The notes: generated by a model not told the origin, from the sequence alone. 64,000 nt of DNA from Paramagnetospirillum marisnigri (GCF_001650715.1 NZ_LWQT01000066.1:124001-188000), one strand, 5' to 3'; positions 1 to 8,703 are shown, counted from the stretch's first letter. A program made the numbers and translations.

Positions 1-401
1 AGGCGGCGCAGGCCCTGAACCAGATCGGGGGTGGGGGTGGTGGCGGCCAGCAGCAACAGGCAGGATGCGGCGGCACTGGCCCTCAGCACGATGGCCAGTG
101 CCGCCCGGCCGTGATCGGCGGCCAGGGTGATGCCGTCGGGGCCGATCTCCACCGCCACCGCCGCCGCGCCGGTCAGGACGAAACCCAACGGCGCGGCGTT
201 GAGCCGCAGCCAATCACCCCAGGGAATACGGGCAGCCGCCAGGGCACTGGTCCAGGCGGCGACCAGCACCAGGGCAGCGCCCGGCCAGGGCGGCAGGACC
301 AAAGCAAGCCCCAGCAGGCCGAGGGCGAGCACGGCCTTCTCGGCCAGCGCCCGCTGCCGCCAGGGGCCGCCTTGGGCAAGGCGGTCCATGTGCAGGGTCA
401 T
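1..401 (-). CDS. cbiQ: Cobalt ECF transporter transmembrane component CbiQ (partial, C-terminus off window)
   Basis: This is the T component of the cobalt ECF transporter; it couples the ATPase CbiO to the substrate-specific CbiMN. About 133 N-terminal residues are visible, starting MTLHMDRLAQGGPW, followed by hydrophobic helices near residues 22-55 and 65-80. The open frame continues past the left edge, so the coupling motifs and the expected downstream cbiO are not in view. It lies 65 bases downstream of cbiN in the same direction, and the gap holds a palindromic repeat. The start is the first ATG in frame. Assignment rests on operon position and membrane character rather than on a diagnostic motif. 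Confidence 0.8.
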   Translation of the reverse strand, partial: MTLHMDRLAQGGPWRQRALAEKAVLALGLLGLALVLPPWPGAALVLVAAWTSALAAARIPWGDWLRLNAAPLGFVLTGAAAVAVEIGPDGITLAADHGRAALAIVLRASAAASCLLLLAATTPTPDLVQGLRR

Positions 402-402
402 G

Positions 403-455
403 GCCCCCCTCCCGACCTCCCCCCATGCGTCGCACGGGGGGAGGGGTTCGTGGGG
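403..455. repeat. GC-rich palindromic repeat between cbiN and cbiQ
   Basis: The sequence has the form CCCCTCCCGACCTCCCCCC - short spacer - GGGGGGAGGGG. The second half of the repeat at 9736-9822 has the same arrangement, and the repeat at 22866-22955 carries it inverted. It lies inside the presumed cbiMNQ transcript and could act as an mRNA-stabilising hairpin. Confidence 0.7.
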
Positions 456-466
456 AAGCGCGTCAT

Positions 467-739
467 CTATTTGTCCCGGCGGCCGTGGCGGCGGCCCAGG
501 ACATAGCCCAGCAGCCCGGCCCCGAAGGCGGCCTGGAGCGCGAACAGGGTGCTCTCCACTTCCTTGCTGGGGGTCCAGAACGGCGCCGTCCACTTCTCGT
601 AGCCGGGATGGGAGGCGGCGACCGCCTCCGACGCGGCGTCGTCGGTGCCGCCAAAGGGGGCGTCGGGCCGCAGGGCCAGGGGCGCGGCGACGATCAGCAC
701 CGCCAGACCCAGCAGCAGGGCATTGCTCCGGGCGGTCAT
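467..739 (-). CDS. cbiN: Cobalt ECF transporter accessory component CbiN
   Basis: A 90-residue protein that assists CbiM in cobalt uptake for cobalamin synthesis. It has the expected topology: an N-terminal helix at about residues 6-23, a periplasmic loop containing [12 protein letters not shown], a second helix at about 66-82, and an arginine-rich tail. Its ATG overlaps the cbiM stop as ATGA (736-739), indicating translational coupling. Length and topology match CbiN. Expression should be set by the cobalamin riboswitch upstream of cbiM. Confidence 0.88.
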   Translation of the reverse strand: MTARSNALLLGLAVLIVAAPLALRPDAPFGGTDDAASEAVAASHPGYEKWTAPFWTPSKEVESTLFALQAAFGAGLLGYVLGRRHGRRDK

Positions 740-1389
740 GCCTTTTCTCCCAAGCCATGCATCTGTCCACGGGCGGTCAGGGCATTGATCACCACCACGG
801 TGACCAAGCCTTCCGCCACCGCCAGGGGGGCCTGGGTCACGGCGAAGATGGAGGCGAACTTGGCCAGGGCTCCGGCGAAGCCGGTCTCGGCATCGGGGAA
901 GGCCAGGGCCAACTGGGTCGAGGTCACCACATAGGTGGCGAGGTCGCCCAGGAAGGCCGACAGGAAGACGCCGATGGCGGCGGGCAGGCCGAGGCGATCG
1001 GAAAGTTTCCAGACCCCATAGGCGACCCAGGGTCCGGCGATGGCCATGGAAAAGATGTTGGCGCCCAGCGTGGTGACGCCGCCATGGGCCAGCAGCAATC
1101 CCTGGAACAGCAGCACCACCGCGCCGAGCACCGCCATCACCGAGGGGCCAAACATCATGGCGCCCAGGCCGGTGCCGGTGGGATGCGAGCATGATCCGGT
1201 GACGCTGGGCAGCTTCAGCGCCGACAGGATGAAGGTGAAGCCGGCGGCGGCGGCCAGGGGCAGCCGGGCCTGGGGATTGTCGGCGAGAATGCGTTTCAGG
1301 CGGCGGACCCCCGCCACCACGAAAGGGGTGGAAATGGCGGTCCAGGCCAGGGCGTGCCCGGCTGGAAGAAAACCTTCCATGATATGCAT
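736..1389 (-). CDS. cbiM: Cobalt ECF transporter substrate-binding component CbiM
   Basis: A 217-residue integral membrane protein that gives the cobalt transporter its metal specificity. The chosen ATG at 1389 gives the family N-terminus MHIMEGFLP; the N-terminal Met-His is the metal-binding hook of the mature protein, so a longer frame starting at 1443 is rejected. Further family features are the [17 protein letters not shown] stretch and a largely hydrophobic body. It is the first gene after a cobalamin riboswitch and overlaps cbiN by four bases. Confidence 0.95.
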   Translation of the reverse strand: MHIMEGFLPAGHALAWTAISTPFVVAGVRRLKRILADNPQARLPLAAAAGFTFILSALKLPSVTGSCSHPTGTGLGAMMFGPSVMAVLGAVVLLFQGLLLAHGGVTTLGANIFSMAIAGPWVAYGVWKLSDRLGLPAAIGVFLSAFLGDLATYVVTSTQLALAFPDAETGFAGALAKFASIFAVTQAPLAVAEGLVTVVVINALTARGQMHGLGEKA

Positions 1390-1487
1390 GACAGACAGAC
1401 TCCGTTCGTCGAGACCAATCGTCGTCGCGAAACGGAACACCAACCCACCGACTCACCCCGGCCGAACGGGCTCGCAACGACTCTCGC

Positions 1488-1682
1488 GATGGCAGGTCTC
1501 CTGACTTGCGGGTCATGAGGTCCGGCATAGCCTTCCCAGTCGCTTGGGCGACCAGTGGCGATCTCTAAGGGGCCGAACCCTCTCCGCTTACAGTTGCGGG
1601 GGCAGTCACGGAGTTGGTCCCCTTTTCGGGGGCCGCACCGTGTTCCCATTTTCACCCGACGCCCTGGGAGCGGCGGGAACCA
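1488..1682 (-). promoter_or_regulatory. Cobalamin (B12) riboswitch controlling cbiMNQ
   Basis: Read on the minus strand, the element contains the conserved core GACTGCCCCCGCAACTGTAAG, then GCCACTGG with its partner CTGGGAAGGC, then the B12-box-like AGTCAGGAGACCTGCC at about 1491-1507. It ends about 100 bases before the cbiM start. Adenosylcobalamin binding would switch off the cobalt transporter. Order and spacing of the blocks match the class. Confidence 0.95.
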
Positions 1683-1690
1683 TCGCGGCC

Positions 1691-1719
1691 ACTATAATTT
1701 CGCCATGATCCCGATGCAA
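1691..1719 (-). promoter_or_regulatory. Putative sigma-70 promoter for the riboswitch-cbiMNQ transcript
   Basis: On the minus strand TTGCAT (1719-1714) is followed after 17 bases by TATAGT (1696-1691). A start near 1684 coincides with the predicted 5' end of the riboswitch at about 1682, which is independent support. Confidence 0.6.
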
Positions 1720-1768
1720 ACCCTTCGCGAGGTGTTACCCTGGCCTTATGCCAAGAGGGAGAGGTTTC

Positions 1769-2464
1769 GTGTCCCATACCATTGCCCTGGTCGATGACGA
1801 CCGCAACATCCTGACCTCGGTGTCCATCGCCCTGGAGGCGGAGGGCTTCAAGGTCCGCACCTATACCGACGGCACCGAGGCGCTGCGCGCCTTGACCGCT
1901 CAGCCCGCCGACCTTGCCGTGCTCGACATCAAGATGCCGCGCATGGACGGCATGGAGCTGCTGCAACGCCTGCGCAAGCAATCGGCCATCCCGGTGATCT
2001 TCCTGACCTCCAAGGACGACGAGGTGGACGAATTGCTGGGCCTGCGCATGGGCGCCGACGACTACATCAAGAAGCCGTTCTCGCAGAAGCTGCTGATCGA
2101 GCGCATCCGCACCCTGATTCGCCGCCTGGAGGCCAATAACGGCGGCGACCAGCCCGGCGGCGAGACCATGGTGCGCGGCTCGCTGGTGCTGGACCCGGCC
2201 CGGCATATCTGCGCCTGGAAGGGGGCCAAGGTGGATCTCACCGTCACCGAATTCCTGCTGCTCAAGGCCCTGGCCCAGCGTCCCGGCCATGTGAAGAACC
2301 GCGACCAGTTGATCGACGCCGCCTATGGCGAATCCATCTATGTGGACGACCGCACCATCGACAGCCACATCAAGCGGCTGCGCAAGAAGTTCCGCGACGT
2401 GGACGAGAGCTTCAGCCAGATCGAGACCCTGTACGGGGTGGGGTATCGCTATAGCGATGAGTAG
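1769..2464 (+). CDS. chvI: ChvI-type response regulator (OmpR/PhoB family)
   Basis: Receiver plus winged-helix DNA-binding regulator of an envelope-stress or acid-sensing two-component system. With the GTG start at 1769 (231 residues) the receiver spans about 1-120, with the phospho-acceptor Asp53 in [12 protein letters not shown] and Lys in the IKKPFS motif. The C-terminal helix-turn-helix ends with the family's GVGYRYSDE. The GTG is preceded by GGGAGAGG at four bases, whereas the ATG at 1748 has no such site. Its kinase partner is chvG, 207 bases downstream. The sequence resembles ChvI of Agrobacterium/ExoR-ChvGI systems. Confidence 0.9.
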   Translation: MSHTIALVDDDRNILTSVSIALEAEGFKVRTYTDGTEALRALTAQPADLAVLDIKMPRMDGMELLQRLRKQSAIPVIFLTSKDDEVDELLGLRMGADDYIKKPFSQKLLIERIRTLIRRLEANNGGDQPGGETMVRGSLVLDPARHICAWKGAKVDLTVTEFLLLKALAQRPGHVKNRDQLIDAAYGESIYVDDRTIDSHIKRLRKKFRDVDESFSQIETLYGVGYRYSDE

Positions 2465-2507
2465 TTTGTCTTGCCCCTCGACGCGACAGGTGGACTTCAC
2501 CCGCAAA

Positions 2508-2633
2508 CCCTCTCCCGCAGGCGGGAGAGGGTGGCGAGCGAAAGCGAGCCGGGTGAGGGCATGGATGGCGGGCAGAGGCCCTCACCCTCCGGCCCTGCGG
2601 GCCTCCCCCCTCTCCCGCAGGCGGGAGAGGGGC
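2508..2633. repeat. Pair of palindromic repeats between chvI and chvG
   Basis: Two copies of CCCTCTCCCGCAGGCGGGAGAGGG-type hairpins (about 2508-2531 and 2611-2633) flank a central block rich in CCCTCACCC/GGGTGAGGG. A similar array lies at 15182-15295. It fills most of the chvI-chvG gap. Confidence 0.85.
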
Positions 2634-2671
2634 AATAGGGTGCATCTCGCTCCATGTCCAGGACGGGCTGA

Positions 2672-4267
2672 ATGACGTCACTTCATCCCCGAAAACTGCC
2701 GCGCTGGCGGGTGCTGGCCTCGCCGCTGACCCGGCGTATCCTGGCGGTCAATCTGCTGGCCCCGGTGGTGCTGGTGGCGGGGCTGTTCTATCTCGACCAC
2801 TACAAGCAGGAACTGATCCGCTCGGAACTGGAAGGCCTCGGCGCCCAGGCCGCCATGATCGCGGCGGCCATCGGCGAGGGCGCGGTGATGGAGGCCGATG
2901 GCGGCGGCTATGATCTCAATCCCCTGGTGGCGCCGTCCATGCTGCGCCGTCTGGCCGAACCGGCCAAGCTGCGCGCCCGCCTGTTCGACCGCGACGGCGA
3001 CCAGACGGCGGATACCCGGGTCCGCCACAGTCCCAAGGGGGCGGTGCAGATCGAGGAGCTGCCCTCCATCCCGCGCTGGAGCGACCGGTTGCGTCTCAGC
3101 CTGGAAAAGCATGTGGGCCATTTGTGGGAAGGGGAAACGCTGCCACCCTATCCCGAGGGGCATTCGCCCAGCGCCGCCGATTTCTCCGAGGTCGGCGTCG
3201 CGCTGGCCGGGCGGCCCGACTGGGCCTTGCGCTCGCGCAAGGGCGGCGGGCTGATGCTGACCGCCACCGCGCCGGTCCAGCATTACAAACAGGTGGCGGG
3301 CGCGGTGCTGCTGACCTCCGACGATGCCGCCATCGGCCGCTCGCTGTTCCAGGTGCGGGTGGCGATCCTGGAAATCTTCACCCTGTCGCTGGGCCTCACC
3401 ATCGGCCTGTCGCTCTACATGGCGGGCACCATCGCCCGGCCCATCCGCAAGCTGGCCCTGGCGGCGGAACGGGTGCGGCACGGCCATGGCCGTGCCCATG
3501 CCATTCCCGACCTGTCGGACCGACGGGACGAGATCGGTGAGTTGTCGCTGGCGCTCAAGGACATGACCGAGGCGTTGTGGCGGCGCATGGACGCCATCGA
3601 GGCCTTCGCCGCCGATGTCTCCCACGAGATCAAGAACCCGCTGACCAGCTTGCGCTCGGCTGTGGAAACAGCGGCGCGCATCGAGAACCCCGAACAGCAA
3701 CGCCGCCTGATGGCCATCATCCTGGATGATGTCGGGCGGCTGAACCGGCTGATCACCGATATTTCCGATGCCTCGCGGGTGGATGCGGAAATGTCGCGCA
3801 TCGAGACCGCGCCGGTTTCCATGTCCGGGCTGCTCGACACCCTGGCCGAGGTCTATGGCACCACCACCGCCGACCAGGGCCTGCGCATCGTCCTGGACCG
3901 GCCCGACGATGATCCGCTGACGGTCATGGGCCTGGATTCGCGCCTGATGCAGGTGCTGCGCAACCTGATCGCCAACGCAGTGTCGTTCAGCCCGCCCGGC
4001 GGGGTGATCGCCCTGGGCGCCCAGCACCGCGACGGCCGGATCGTGGTCACCGTCGACGACCAGGGGCCGGGCATTCCCGCCAACAAGCTGGAAGCCATCT
4101 TCGAGCGTTTTTATTCCGAACGGCCCGAGGGCGAGAAGTTCGGCACCCATTCCGGCCTGGGCCTGTCCATCTCGCGCCAGATCATCGATGCCCATGGCGG
4201 CAGCCTGACCGCCGCCAATCGCGACGGCGGCGGCGCCCGCTTCATCCTGGACCTTCCTGCCGCCTGA
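2672..4267 (+). CDS. chvG: ChvG-type sensor histidine kinase
   Basis: Inner-membrane sensor kinase of 531 residues. It has a first membrane helix at about 22-42, a periplasmic sensor region at about 43-225, a second helix at about 230-252 and a HAMP domain after ARPIRKLALAAERV. The dimerisation/phospho-acceptor motif FAADVSHEIKNPLTSL carries His318. The ATPase domain has the N, G1 and G2 boxes (NLIANAVSF, VDDQGPGI, GLGLSISRQI). It pairs with chvI upstream. In many alphaproteobacteria hprK and PTS genes follow chvG; here they do not. Confidence 0.92.
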   Translation: MTSLHPRKLPRWRVLASPLTRRILAVNLLAPVVLVAGLFYLDHYKQELIRSELEGLGAQAAMIAAAIGEGAVMEADGGGYDLNPLVAPSMLRRLAEPAKLRARLFDRDGDQTADTRVRHSPKGAVQIEELPSIPRWSDRLRLSLEKHVGHLWEGETLPPYPEGHSPSAADFSEVGVALAGRPDWALRSRKGGGLMLTATAPVQHYKQVAGAVLLTSDDAAIGRSLFQVRVAILEIFTLSLGLTIGLSLYMAGTIARPIRKLALAAERVRHGHGRAHAIPDLSDRRDEIGELSLALKDMTEALWRRMDAIEAFAADVSHEIKNPLTSLRSAVETAARIENPEQQRRLMAIILDDVGRLNRLITDISDASRVDAEMSRIETAPVSMSGLLDTLAEVYGTTTADQGLRIVLDRPDDDPLTVMGLDSRLMQVLRNLIANAVSFSPPGGVIALGAQHRDGRIVVTVDDQGPGIPANKLEAIFERFYSERPEGEKFGTHSGLGLSISRQIIDAHGGSLTAANRDGGGARFILDLPAA

Positions 4268-4336
4268 TTGGTGCCTGAATTTGGCCCCAATAGGGTGGCA
4301 GGCTTCCCCTCAGCGATAGAAAAGGAGTTTGTCGCC

Positions 4337-4646
4337 ATGAAAAAGATGCTGCTTGCCGCCCTCGCCGCTGCTGGCGGTTGTGCCCGCGACCGCCCAGGAG
4401 AAGGGCGAATTGCGTCGCGATCATAAGGAGCTGCGCCAGGATCGTCGGGAAATCGGCCAGGACCGCCGCGAGCAGGTCCAGGACCGCAACCAGCTGCGCA
4501 AGGAATTGAAGGAAGGCGACAAGGACGGTGGCGCCGCCGCCCGCAAGGAACTGCGCGAGGACCGCAAGGAATTGCGCGAGGACAAGCGGGAAAAGCGCGA
4601 GGATCGCCGGGAATTGCGGGAAGACCGCCGCGAGCGTCGGCCCTAG
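4337..4646 (+). pseudogene. Small exported Arg/Lys/Glu-rich protein gene with a frameshift in the signal peptide
   Basis: A good ribosome-binding site (AAAGGAG, 4321-4327) precedes ATG 4337. This frame begins MKKMLLAALAAAGG, like a signal peptide, but stops early. One base over, the frame continues as LLAVVPATAQEKGEL and then about 80 residues of repeats such as ELREDRK and RRELREDR. Removing one base near 4367-4375 joins them into MKKMLLAALALLAVVPATAQ, a convincing signal peptide ending in A-x-A. The gene is therefore broken or carries a sequencing error. The mature part should be a highly charged helix. Its stop overlaps the gshA stop from the other strand. Function unknown. Confidence 0.7.
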
Positions 4647-6022
4647 TAGGCGTAGTCGCGGAAAATGGGATCGACACTGCCGCCCCAGCGGCTGGCGAAG
4701 GCGTCGAGCATGTCGTCGGCGGGAGTGCGGCCGGTGCGGACCGTGGTTTCCAGCGGCTCGAGATAGATGCTCTCGTCGCGCCCGGAATCGTTCAGCCGGG
4801 CGCGGCGCTTCAGTCCCGCCGAAGCCAGGGCGAGCACCTCGGCGGCGATCTCGCGCACGCCGTGTCCGCCGATACGGGCGTCCAGGGCCTGGGCGGGGAC
4901 GGCGCGGCGCAGGGAGTCGCGGTCCTCGGCGCTCCAGCCCTTGACCAGATCCCAGGCCTGATCCAGCGCCTGGGAATCGTAAAGCAGGCCGGTCCACAGG
5001 GCGGGCAGGGCACAGAGCCGCCGCCAGGGGCCACCATCGGCGCCGCGCATTTCCAGGAACTGCTTCAGGCGCACATCGGGAAAGGCGGTGGTCAGGTGAT
5101 CGGCCCAGTCGCCCATGGTGGGCAATTCACCGGGCAGGGCGGGAAGCCGTCCCGCCAGGAAGTCGCGGAAGCTTTGCCCGGCGGCGTCGATGTAATTGCC
5201 GTCGCGGTAGACGAAATACATGGGAACATCCAGCATCCAGTCCACATAGCGCTCGAAACCCATGCCGTCCTCGAAGGCGAAGGGCAGCGGGCCGGTGCGG
5301 TGGGGGTCGGTGTCGGTCCAGACATCGGCGCGGGCGGATTTCAGCCCCGATGGCTTGCCGTCAATGAAGGGCGAGGAGGCGAACAGGGCGGTGGCGATGG
5401 GCTGCAGTGCCAGCGACACCCGCAGCTTCTTCACCATGTCGGCTTCCGAGGCGAAATCCAGGTTCACCTGCACCGTACAGGTGCGCAGCATCATGTCGAG
5501 GCCCTTGCCGCCCACCAGCGGCATATAGCGGCGCATGACGGCATAGCGGCCCTTGGGCATCCAGGGAATGTCGTCGCGGCGCCATTTGGGCTGGAACCCG
5601 GCGCCGAGGAAGGCGACGCCCAGCTTATCGGCCACCTGACGCACCTGGGAGAGGTGATGGGTGATTTCCTGGGCGGTCTGGTGAATGTCCTCCTTCAGCC
5701 CGCCCGACAGTTCCAGCTGGCCGCCCGGCTCCAGGCTGACCGATGCGCCCTGGCCGTCCAGCAGGGCGATGACGTTGTCGCCCTCCCGCACCGGCTGCCA
5801 GCCCAGCCCCGCCAGCCCGTCCAGCATGGCCTGGATGCCGCGCGGCCCGTCATAGGGCAGCGGCCGCAGATCGTCGGTGGTATAGCCGAACTTCTCGTGC
5901 TCGGTGCCGATGCGCCAGGCGTCTTGCGGCTTGCACCCCGCCTCCAGGGATTCCACCAGCTGGCGTTTGCCGGTGATGGGCTGGCCGCTGGGCTTGGCGG
6001 GTGCGGACATGGACGGCATCAT
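4643..6022 (-). CDS. gshA: Glutamate-cysteine ligase (plant/alphaproteobacterial class)
   Basis: ATP-dependent joining of L-glutamate and L-cysteine, first step of glutathione synthesis. The 459-residue length and motifs IGTEHEKFGY near the N-terminus, SLEPGGQLELSG, CTVQVNLDFAS and FLEMRGADGGPW fit the GCS2-like class shared by alphaproteobacteria and plants, not the enterobacterial GshA. Two ATGs in tandem mark the start. The gene stands alone: panD-like lies divergent 171 bases away, and its stop codon interlocks with that of the convergent small gene at 4337-4646. Confidence 0.93.
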   Translation of the reverse strand: MMPSMSAPAKPSGQPITGKRQLVESLEAGCKPQDAWRIGTEHEKFGYTTDDLRPLPYDGPRGIQAMLDGLAGLGWQPVREGDNVIALLDGQGASVSLEPGGQLELSGGLKEDIHQTAQEITHHLSQVRQVADKLGVAFLGAGFQPKWRRDDIPWMPKGRYAVMRRYMPLVGGKGLDMMLRTCTVQVNLDFASEADMVKKLRVSLALQPIATALFASSPFIDGKPSGLKSARADVWTDTDPHRTGPLPFAFEDGMGFERYVDWMLDVPMYFVYRDGNYIDAAGQSFRDFLAGRLPALPGELPTMGDWADHLTTAFPDVRLKQFLEMRGADGGPWRRLCALPALWTGLLYDSQALDQAWDLVKGWSAEDRDSLRRAVPAQALDARIGGHGVREIAAEVLALASAGLKRRARLNDSGRDESIYLEPLETTVRTGRTPADDMLDAFASRWGGSVDPIFRDYAY

Positions 6023-6193
6023 CCTGAATTCTTATGAGGAGTTTCAGCAAACGACAGCGGGGCCAAGGCCGTCAAGCGAGGAATCCATGACGCCGCCCCT
6101 TGAATTCGCAGGCGGCGGCGCAATTAAGGTATTGCGGAATTCGCGCCAGTCAGTTTAGGTCACAACCGGGTTTTCCTGTCGTTCCGGTGTCTC

Positions 6194-6736
6194 ATGATGA
6201 ATGTCATTCGCGCGAAGCTTCACGGCATTCGCGTCACCAATGCCGATCTCAACTACCACGGCTCCATCACCCTGGACCCGGAGCAGTGCGAACTGGCCGG
6301 TATCTATCCCATGGAATTCGTCGAGATCTGGAACAAGAATTCCGCCGCCCGCATCTCCACCTATGTGATCTTCGGCGAGCCCGGCTCGCGCTGTTGCGTG
6401 CTCAACGGCGCCGCGGCGCGCACCTGCCAGAAGGGCGACGAGCTGATCATCGCCGCCTCGGAGCTGATCAACGGGCCGGAAAAGCTCTATGACATCAAGC
6501 CGCGCATCCTGACCTTCCTGCCCGACAACCATGTGGATCAGGTGCTGTATTACGACGTGTTCCAGAGCGAACGGCGCCCCTACGACTTCCGCATCGTCGA
6601 TGCCGACAAGCATACGGTGGAAAGCTGCCATACCTGGCCCAATGTGGATATCACAAGAGTGCGCGAAGGCCTGGAGGCCAAGGGCTGGAGCGAGGCCGAG
6701 ATCGACGAGTTCATCGCGTCGCATTTTTCGTTGTAG
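6194..6736 (+). CDS. panD: Aspartate 1-decarboxylase with C-terminal extension
   Basis: Makes beta-alanine from aspartate for pantothenate. The pyruvoyl-generating cleavage site Gly23-Ser24 lies in NYHGSITLD, and [14 protein letters not shown] matches the family's arginine-tyrosine region. Normal PanD is about 126 residues; this protein is 180, with roughly 55 extra residues (from about [12 protein letters not shown] on) that include [19 protein letters not shown]. The start could be the first or second of two adjacent ATGs; no clear Shine-Dalgarno precedes either. The extension could be a lineage-specific variant or regulatory domain. Confidence 0.8.
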   Translation: MMNVIRAKLHGIRVTNADLNYHGSITLDPEQCELAGIYPMEFVEIWNKNSAARISTYVIFGEPGSRCCVLNGAAARTCQKGDELIIAASELINGPEKLYDIKPRILTFLPDNHVDQVLYYDVFQSERRPYDFRIVDADKHTVESCHTWPNVDITRVREGLEAKGWSEAEIDEFIASHFSL

Positions 6737-6758
6737 AGTCGTCCCTCAAGCGCCGGGC

Positions 6759-6848
6759 GGCGGACCTCCGTCCGCCTTGGCTTTCGCCGCATGAGCGGCG
6801 CCGGCCCTTGGCCGCAACTCCGAACCCGTGACTTTGTTCACGGGTTCG
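6759..6848 (+). other. Three consecutive hairpins between panD and queC
   Basis: Stems are GGCGGAC/GTCCGCC (6759-6765 with 6770-6776), GCCGC/GCGGC around 6786-6799, and a perfect 11-bp stem CGAACCCGTGA/TCACGGGTTCG (6821-6831 with 6838-6848, six-base loop). No U-tract follows. They may end the panD transcript or fold in the queC leader; the queC ATG is 22 bases past the last stem. Confidence 0.5.
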
Positions 6849-6870
6849 TCGGGAACAGAGGTTCACCGTC

Positions 6871-7551
6871 ATGAAGCCCGCTGTCGTCCTGCTGTCCGGC
6901 GGCCTTGATTCCGCCACCACGCTGGCTATCGCCAAGGCGCAGGGCTTCGCCCCCGCCGCCCTGACCTTCCGCTACGGCCAGCGCCACGCGGTGGAAATCG
7001 ACGCGGCGCGCCGGGTGGCCTTGGCGATCGGCGTCGCCGACCACCGCATCGCCGATATCGACCTGCGGGTGTTCGGCGGTTCGGCCCTGACCTCGGACAT
7101 CGCCGTGCCCAAGGGCCGCGACGATGCCGAGATGGCGGCGGGGATTCCCGTCACCTATGTCCCCGCCCGCAACACCATCATGTTGTCCTTCGCCCTGGCC
7201 TTCGCCGAGGTGATCGGCGCCGACGACATCTTCGTCGGCGTTAACGCGGTGGATTACTCCGGCTATCCCGACTGCCGCCCCGACTATATCCAGGCCTTCG
7301 AGGCCATGGCCAATCTGGCCACCAAGGCGGCGGTGGAAGGGCGCAAGCTGACGCTGCACACCCCGCTGATCACCCTGACCAAGGGTGAGATCATCCGTCA
7401 GGGGCTGGCGTTGGGGGTGGATTACGCCATCACGTCCACCTGCTACGACCCCGACCCGCTGGGCCGGGCCTGCGGCCAGTGCGATTCGTGCAAGCTGCGC
7501 CTGAAAGGCTTCGCCGAGGCGGGATTGCGCGACCCGGCCCCCTATGCCTGA
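6871..7551 (+). CDS. queC: 7-cyano-7-deazaguanine synthase QueC
   Basis: Converts 7-carboxy-7-deazaguanine to preQ0 using ATP and ammonia, for queuosine in tRNA. At 226 residues it has the PP-loop SGGLDS at 9-14, the VPARNTIML segment, and a C-terminal zinc site in [20 protein letters not shown] 6871 gives the usual [11 protein letters not shown] start. No other queuosine genes are adjacent. A hairpin-rich leader precedes it. Confidence 0.96.
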   Translation: MKPAVVLLSGGLDSATTLAIAKAQGFAPAALTFRYGQRHAVEIDAARRVALAIGVADHRIADIDLRVFGGSALTSDIAVPKGRDDAEMAAGIPVTYVPARNTIMLSFALAFAEVIGADDIFVGVNAVDYSGYPDCRPDYIQAFEAMANLATKAAVEGRKLTLHTPLITLTKGEIIRQGLALGVDYAITSTCYDPDPLGRACGQCDSCKLRLKGFAEAGLRDPAPYA

Positions 7552-7580
7552 CGGCGTCGCACGGACGTCCCTTCCCTGAA

Positions 7581-7624
7581 TCTCCCTCCCTCGGCTTCGC
7601 CGGGGAAGGGCCGGGGAGGGGGGA
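7581..7624. repeat. GC-rich palindromic repeat downstream of queC
   Basis: CTCCCTCCCTCGGCTTCGCCGGGGAAGGG followed by CCGGGGAGGGG. It belongs to the same family as 9736-9822 and lies between convergent genes. Confidence 0.75.
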
Positions 7625-7641
7625 CTTTCTCGCGAGCGGAG

Positions 7642-8154
7642 TTACATTCCCGCGATCAACCCGTCGATTTCCACCTGGGCCATGGCGCGGTCCGAGCCGT
7701 GGATGATGGCATTGGCACAGTCCATCAGCGCCTGGGCGGCGCGGCTGATGGCCTTGACGTGCTCGGTGATCAGGCCGGTATCGGAGCCGGCCAGGATTTC
7801 TTCTTCCAGCTTGGCCACGCCACCCAGAATCAGGGTGTTGAGGTGGTTCAGGGTTTCCTCGAACGGGCGGCGGAACTTGGATGGGACGCGCTCATAGGCT
7901 TCGATGGCCAGCAGCTTGTCCTTGAAGCTGGAATCGGCGAAATGCTCCACATAGGTCTTGGGCTGCCACAGCTTACACTCCTCCACCATGTCCGGCATGT
8001 CCGGAATCATGTCGAGAAGCATCACGATCTCATTGAAATGATTGAGATAGTCGGTGGCGAGCAAGGTCTGGGCGCTGATATTGGTACCGTCGACCCTGGC
8101 GGCGTATTCCTGGAATGCTGCCAACTCGTCCGGCGGAATGTCCGATTCCGTCAC
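7642..8154 (-). CDS. Conserved hypothetical protein, acidic and helical
   Basis: A cytosolic, mostly alpha-helical protein of about 170 residues with no membrane segment, signal peptide or motif I recognise. It contains a leucine/aspartate-rich central part (YLNHFNEIVMLLDMIPDMP) and a C-terminal helix pair (VKAISRAAQALMDCANAIIHG). The start is set at GTG 8154, four bases after AGGAGG. An in-frame ATG at 8202 lacks a ribosome site and lies beyond that sequence. It is convergent to queC and downstream of rlmH. The organisation resembles small signalling or helical-bundle proteins, but no function can be assigned. Confidence 0.65.
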   Translation of the reverse strand: MTESDIPPDELAAFQEYAARVDGTNISAQTLLATDYLNHFNEIVMLLDMIPDMPDMVEECKLWQPKTYVEHFADSSFKDKLLAIEAYERVPSKFRRPFEETLNHLNTLILGGVAKLEEEILAGSDTGLITEHVKAISRAAQALMDCANAIIHGSDRAMAQVEIDGLIAGM

Positions 8155-8244
8155 CACTCCTCCTGCCCCAATTGCTCTCCCCGTCAGCCATCCTTGCGCC
8201 ATGAGGGCGAGAAATTCAAGAGGCGTCGGGACATATTCGTTTGA

Positions 8245-8703
8245 TCACGTGCGATGGTAGGGGTGTCCGGCAAGGATGGCCTGGCTCCGCCACAACTGTT
8301 CCGCCAGCAGGGCGCGCACCAGCATGTGCGGCCAGGTCAGGCGGCCGAAGGACAGCAGCAGGTCGGCGCGTGCCCGCACCATGTCGCCATGGCCGTCGGC
8401 GCCGCCGATCAGGAAGGCCAGATCCTGGGTGCCGCCGTCGCGCCAGCCCCGGATTTTCTCGGCCAGTTCGGGCGAGGTCATGTCCTTGCCGCGCTCGTCC
8501 AACGCCACCACCACGGCGCCCGAGGGAACCACCGCCAGCAGCAGTTCGGCCTCGCGCGCCTTCAACTGGGCCGAGGCCAGCGGGCGCTTCTCCTCCACCT
8601 CGCGCAAGCCCAAGGGCGGCGACAGGCGTTTGGCGTACTGGCTGAACAGGTCCAGTTCCGGCCCGGCCTTGGCCTTGCCCACGGCGGCCAGCAGCAGGCG
8701 CAT
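8245..8703 (-). CDS. rlmH: 23S rRNA (pseudouridine1915-N3) methyltransferase RlmH
   Basis: SPOUT-family methyltransferase acting on pseudouridine 1915 of 23S rRNA. The 152-residue protein starts MRLLLAAVGK and shows the SAM-binding knot LIGGADGHG at about 98-106 and the C-terminal LLAEQLWRSQ...HPYHR signature. Its ATG overlaps the rsfS stop (ATGA, 8703), as expected for this conserved pair. It is the last gene of the rplU-to-rlmH cluster. Confidence 0.96.
   Translation of the reverse strand: MRLLLAAVGKAKAGPELDLFSQYAKRLSPPLGLREVEEKRPLASAQLKAREAELLLAVVPSGAVVVALDERGKDMTSPELAEKIRGWRDGGTQDLAFLIGGADGHGDMVRARADLLLSFGRLTWPHMLVRALLAEQLWRSQAILAGHPYHRT

Noticed and set aside
2508..2633. CRISPR-like repeat array
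   Set aside because: Only two repeat units, each self-complementary, with no evenly sized unique spacers and no cas genes.
2678..4195. A 505-codon open frame antisense to chvG
   Set aside because: Low-complexity His/Gln/Gly-rich translation with no family match; chvG on the other strand is unambiguous.
6737..6870. A preQ1 riboswitch before queC
   Set aside because: The leader has hairpins but neither the A-rich tail nor the conserved loop of known preQ1 classes.
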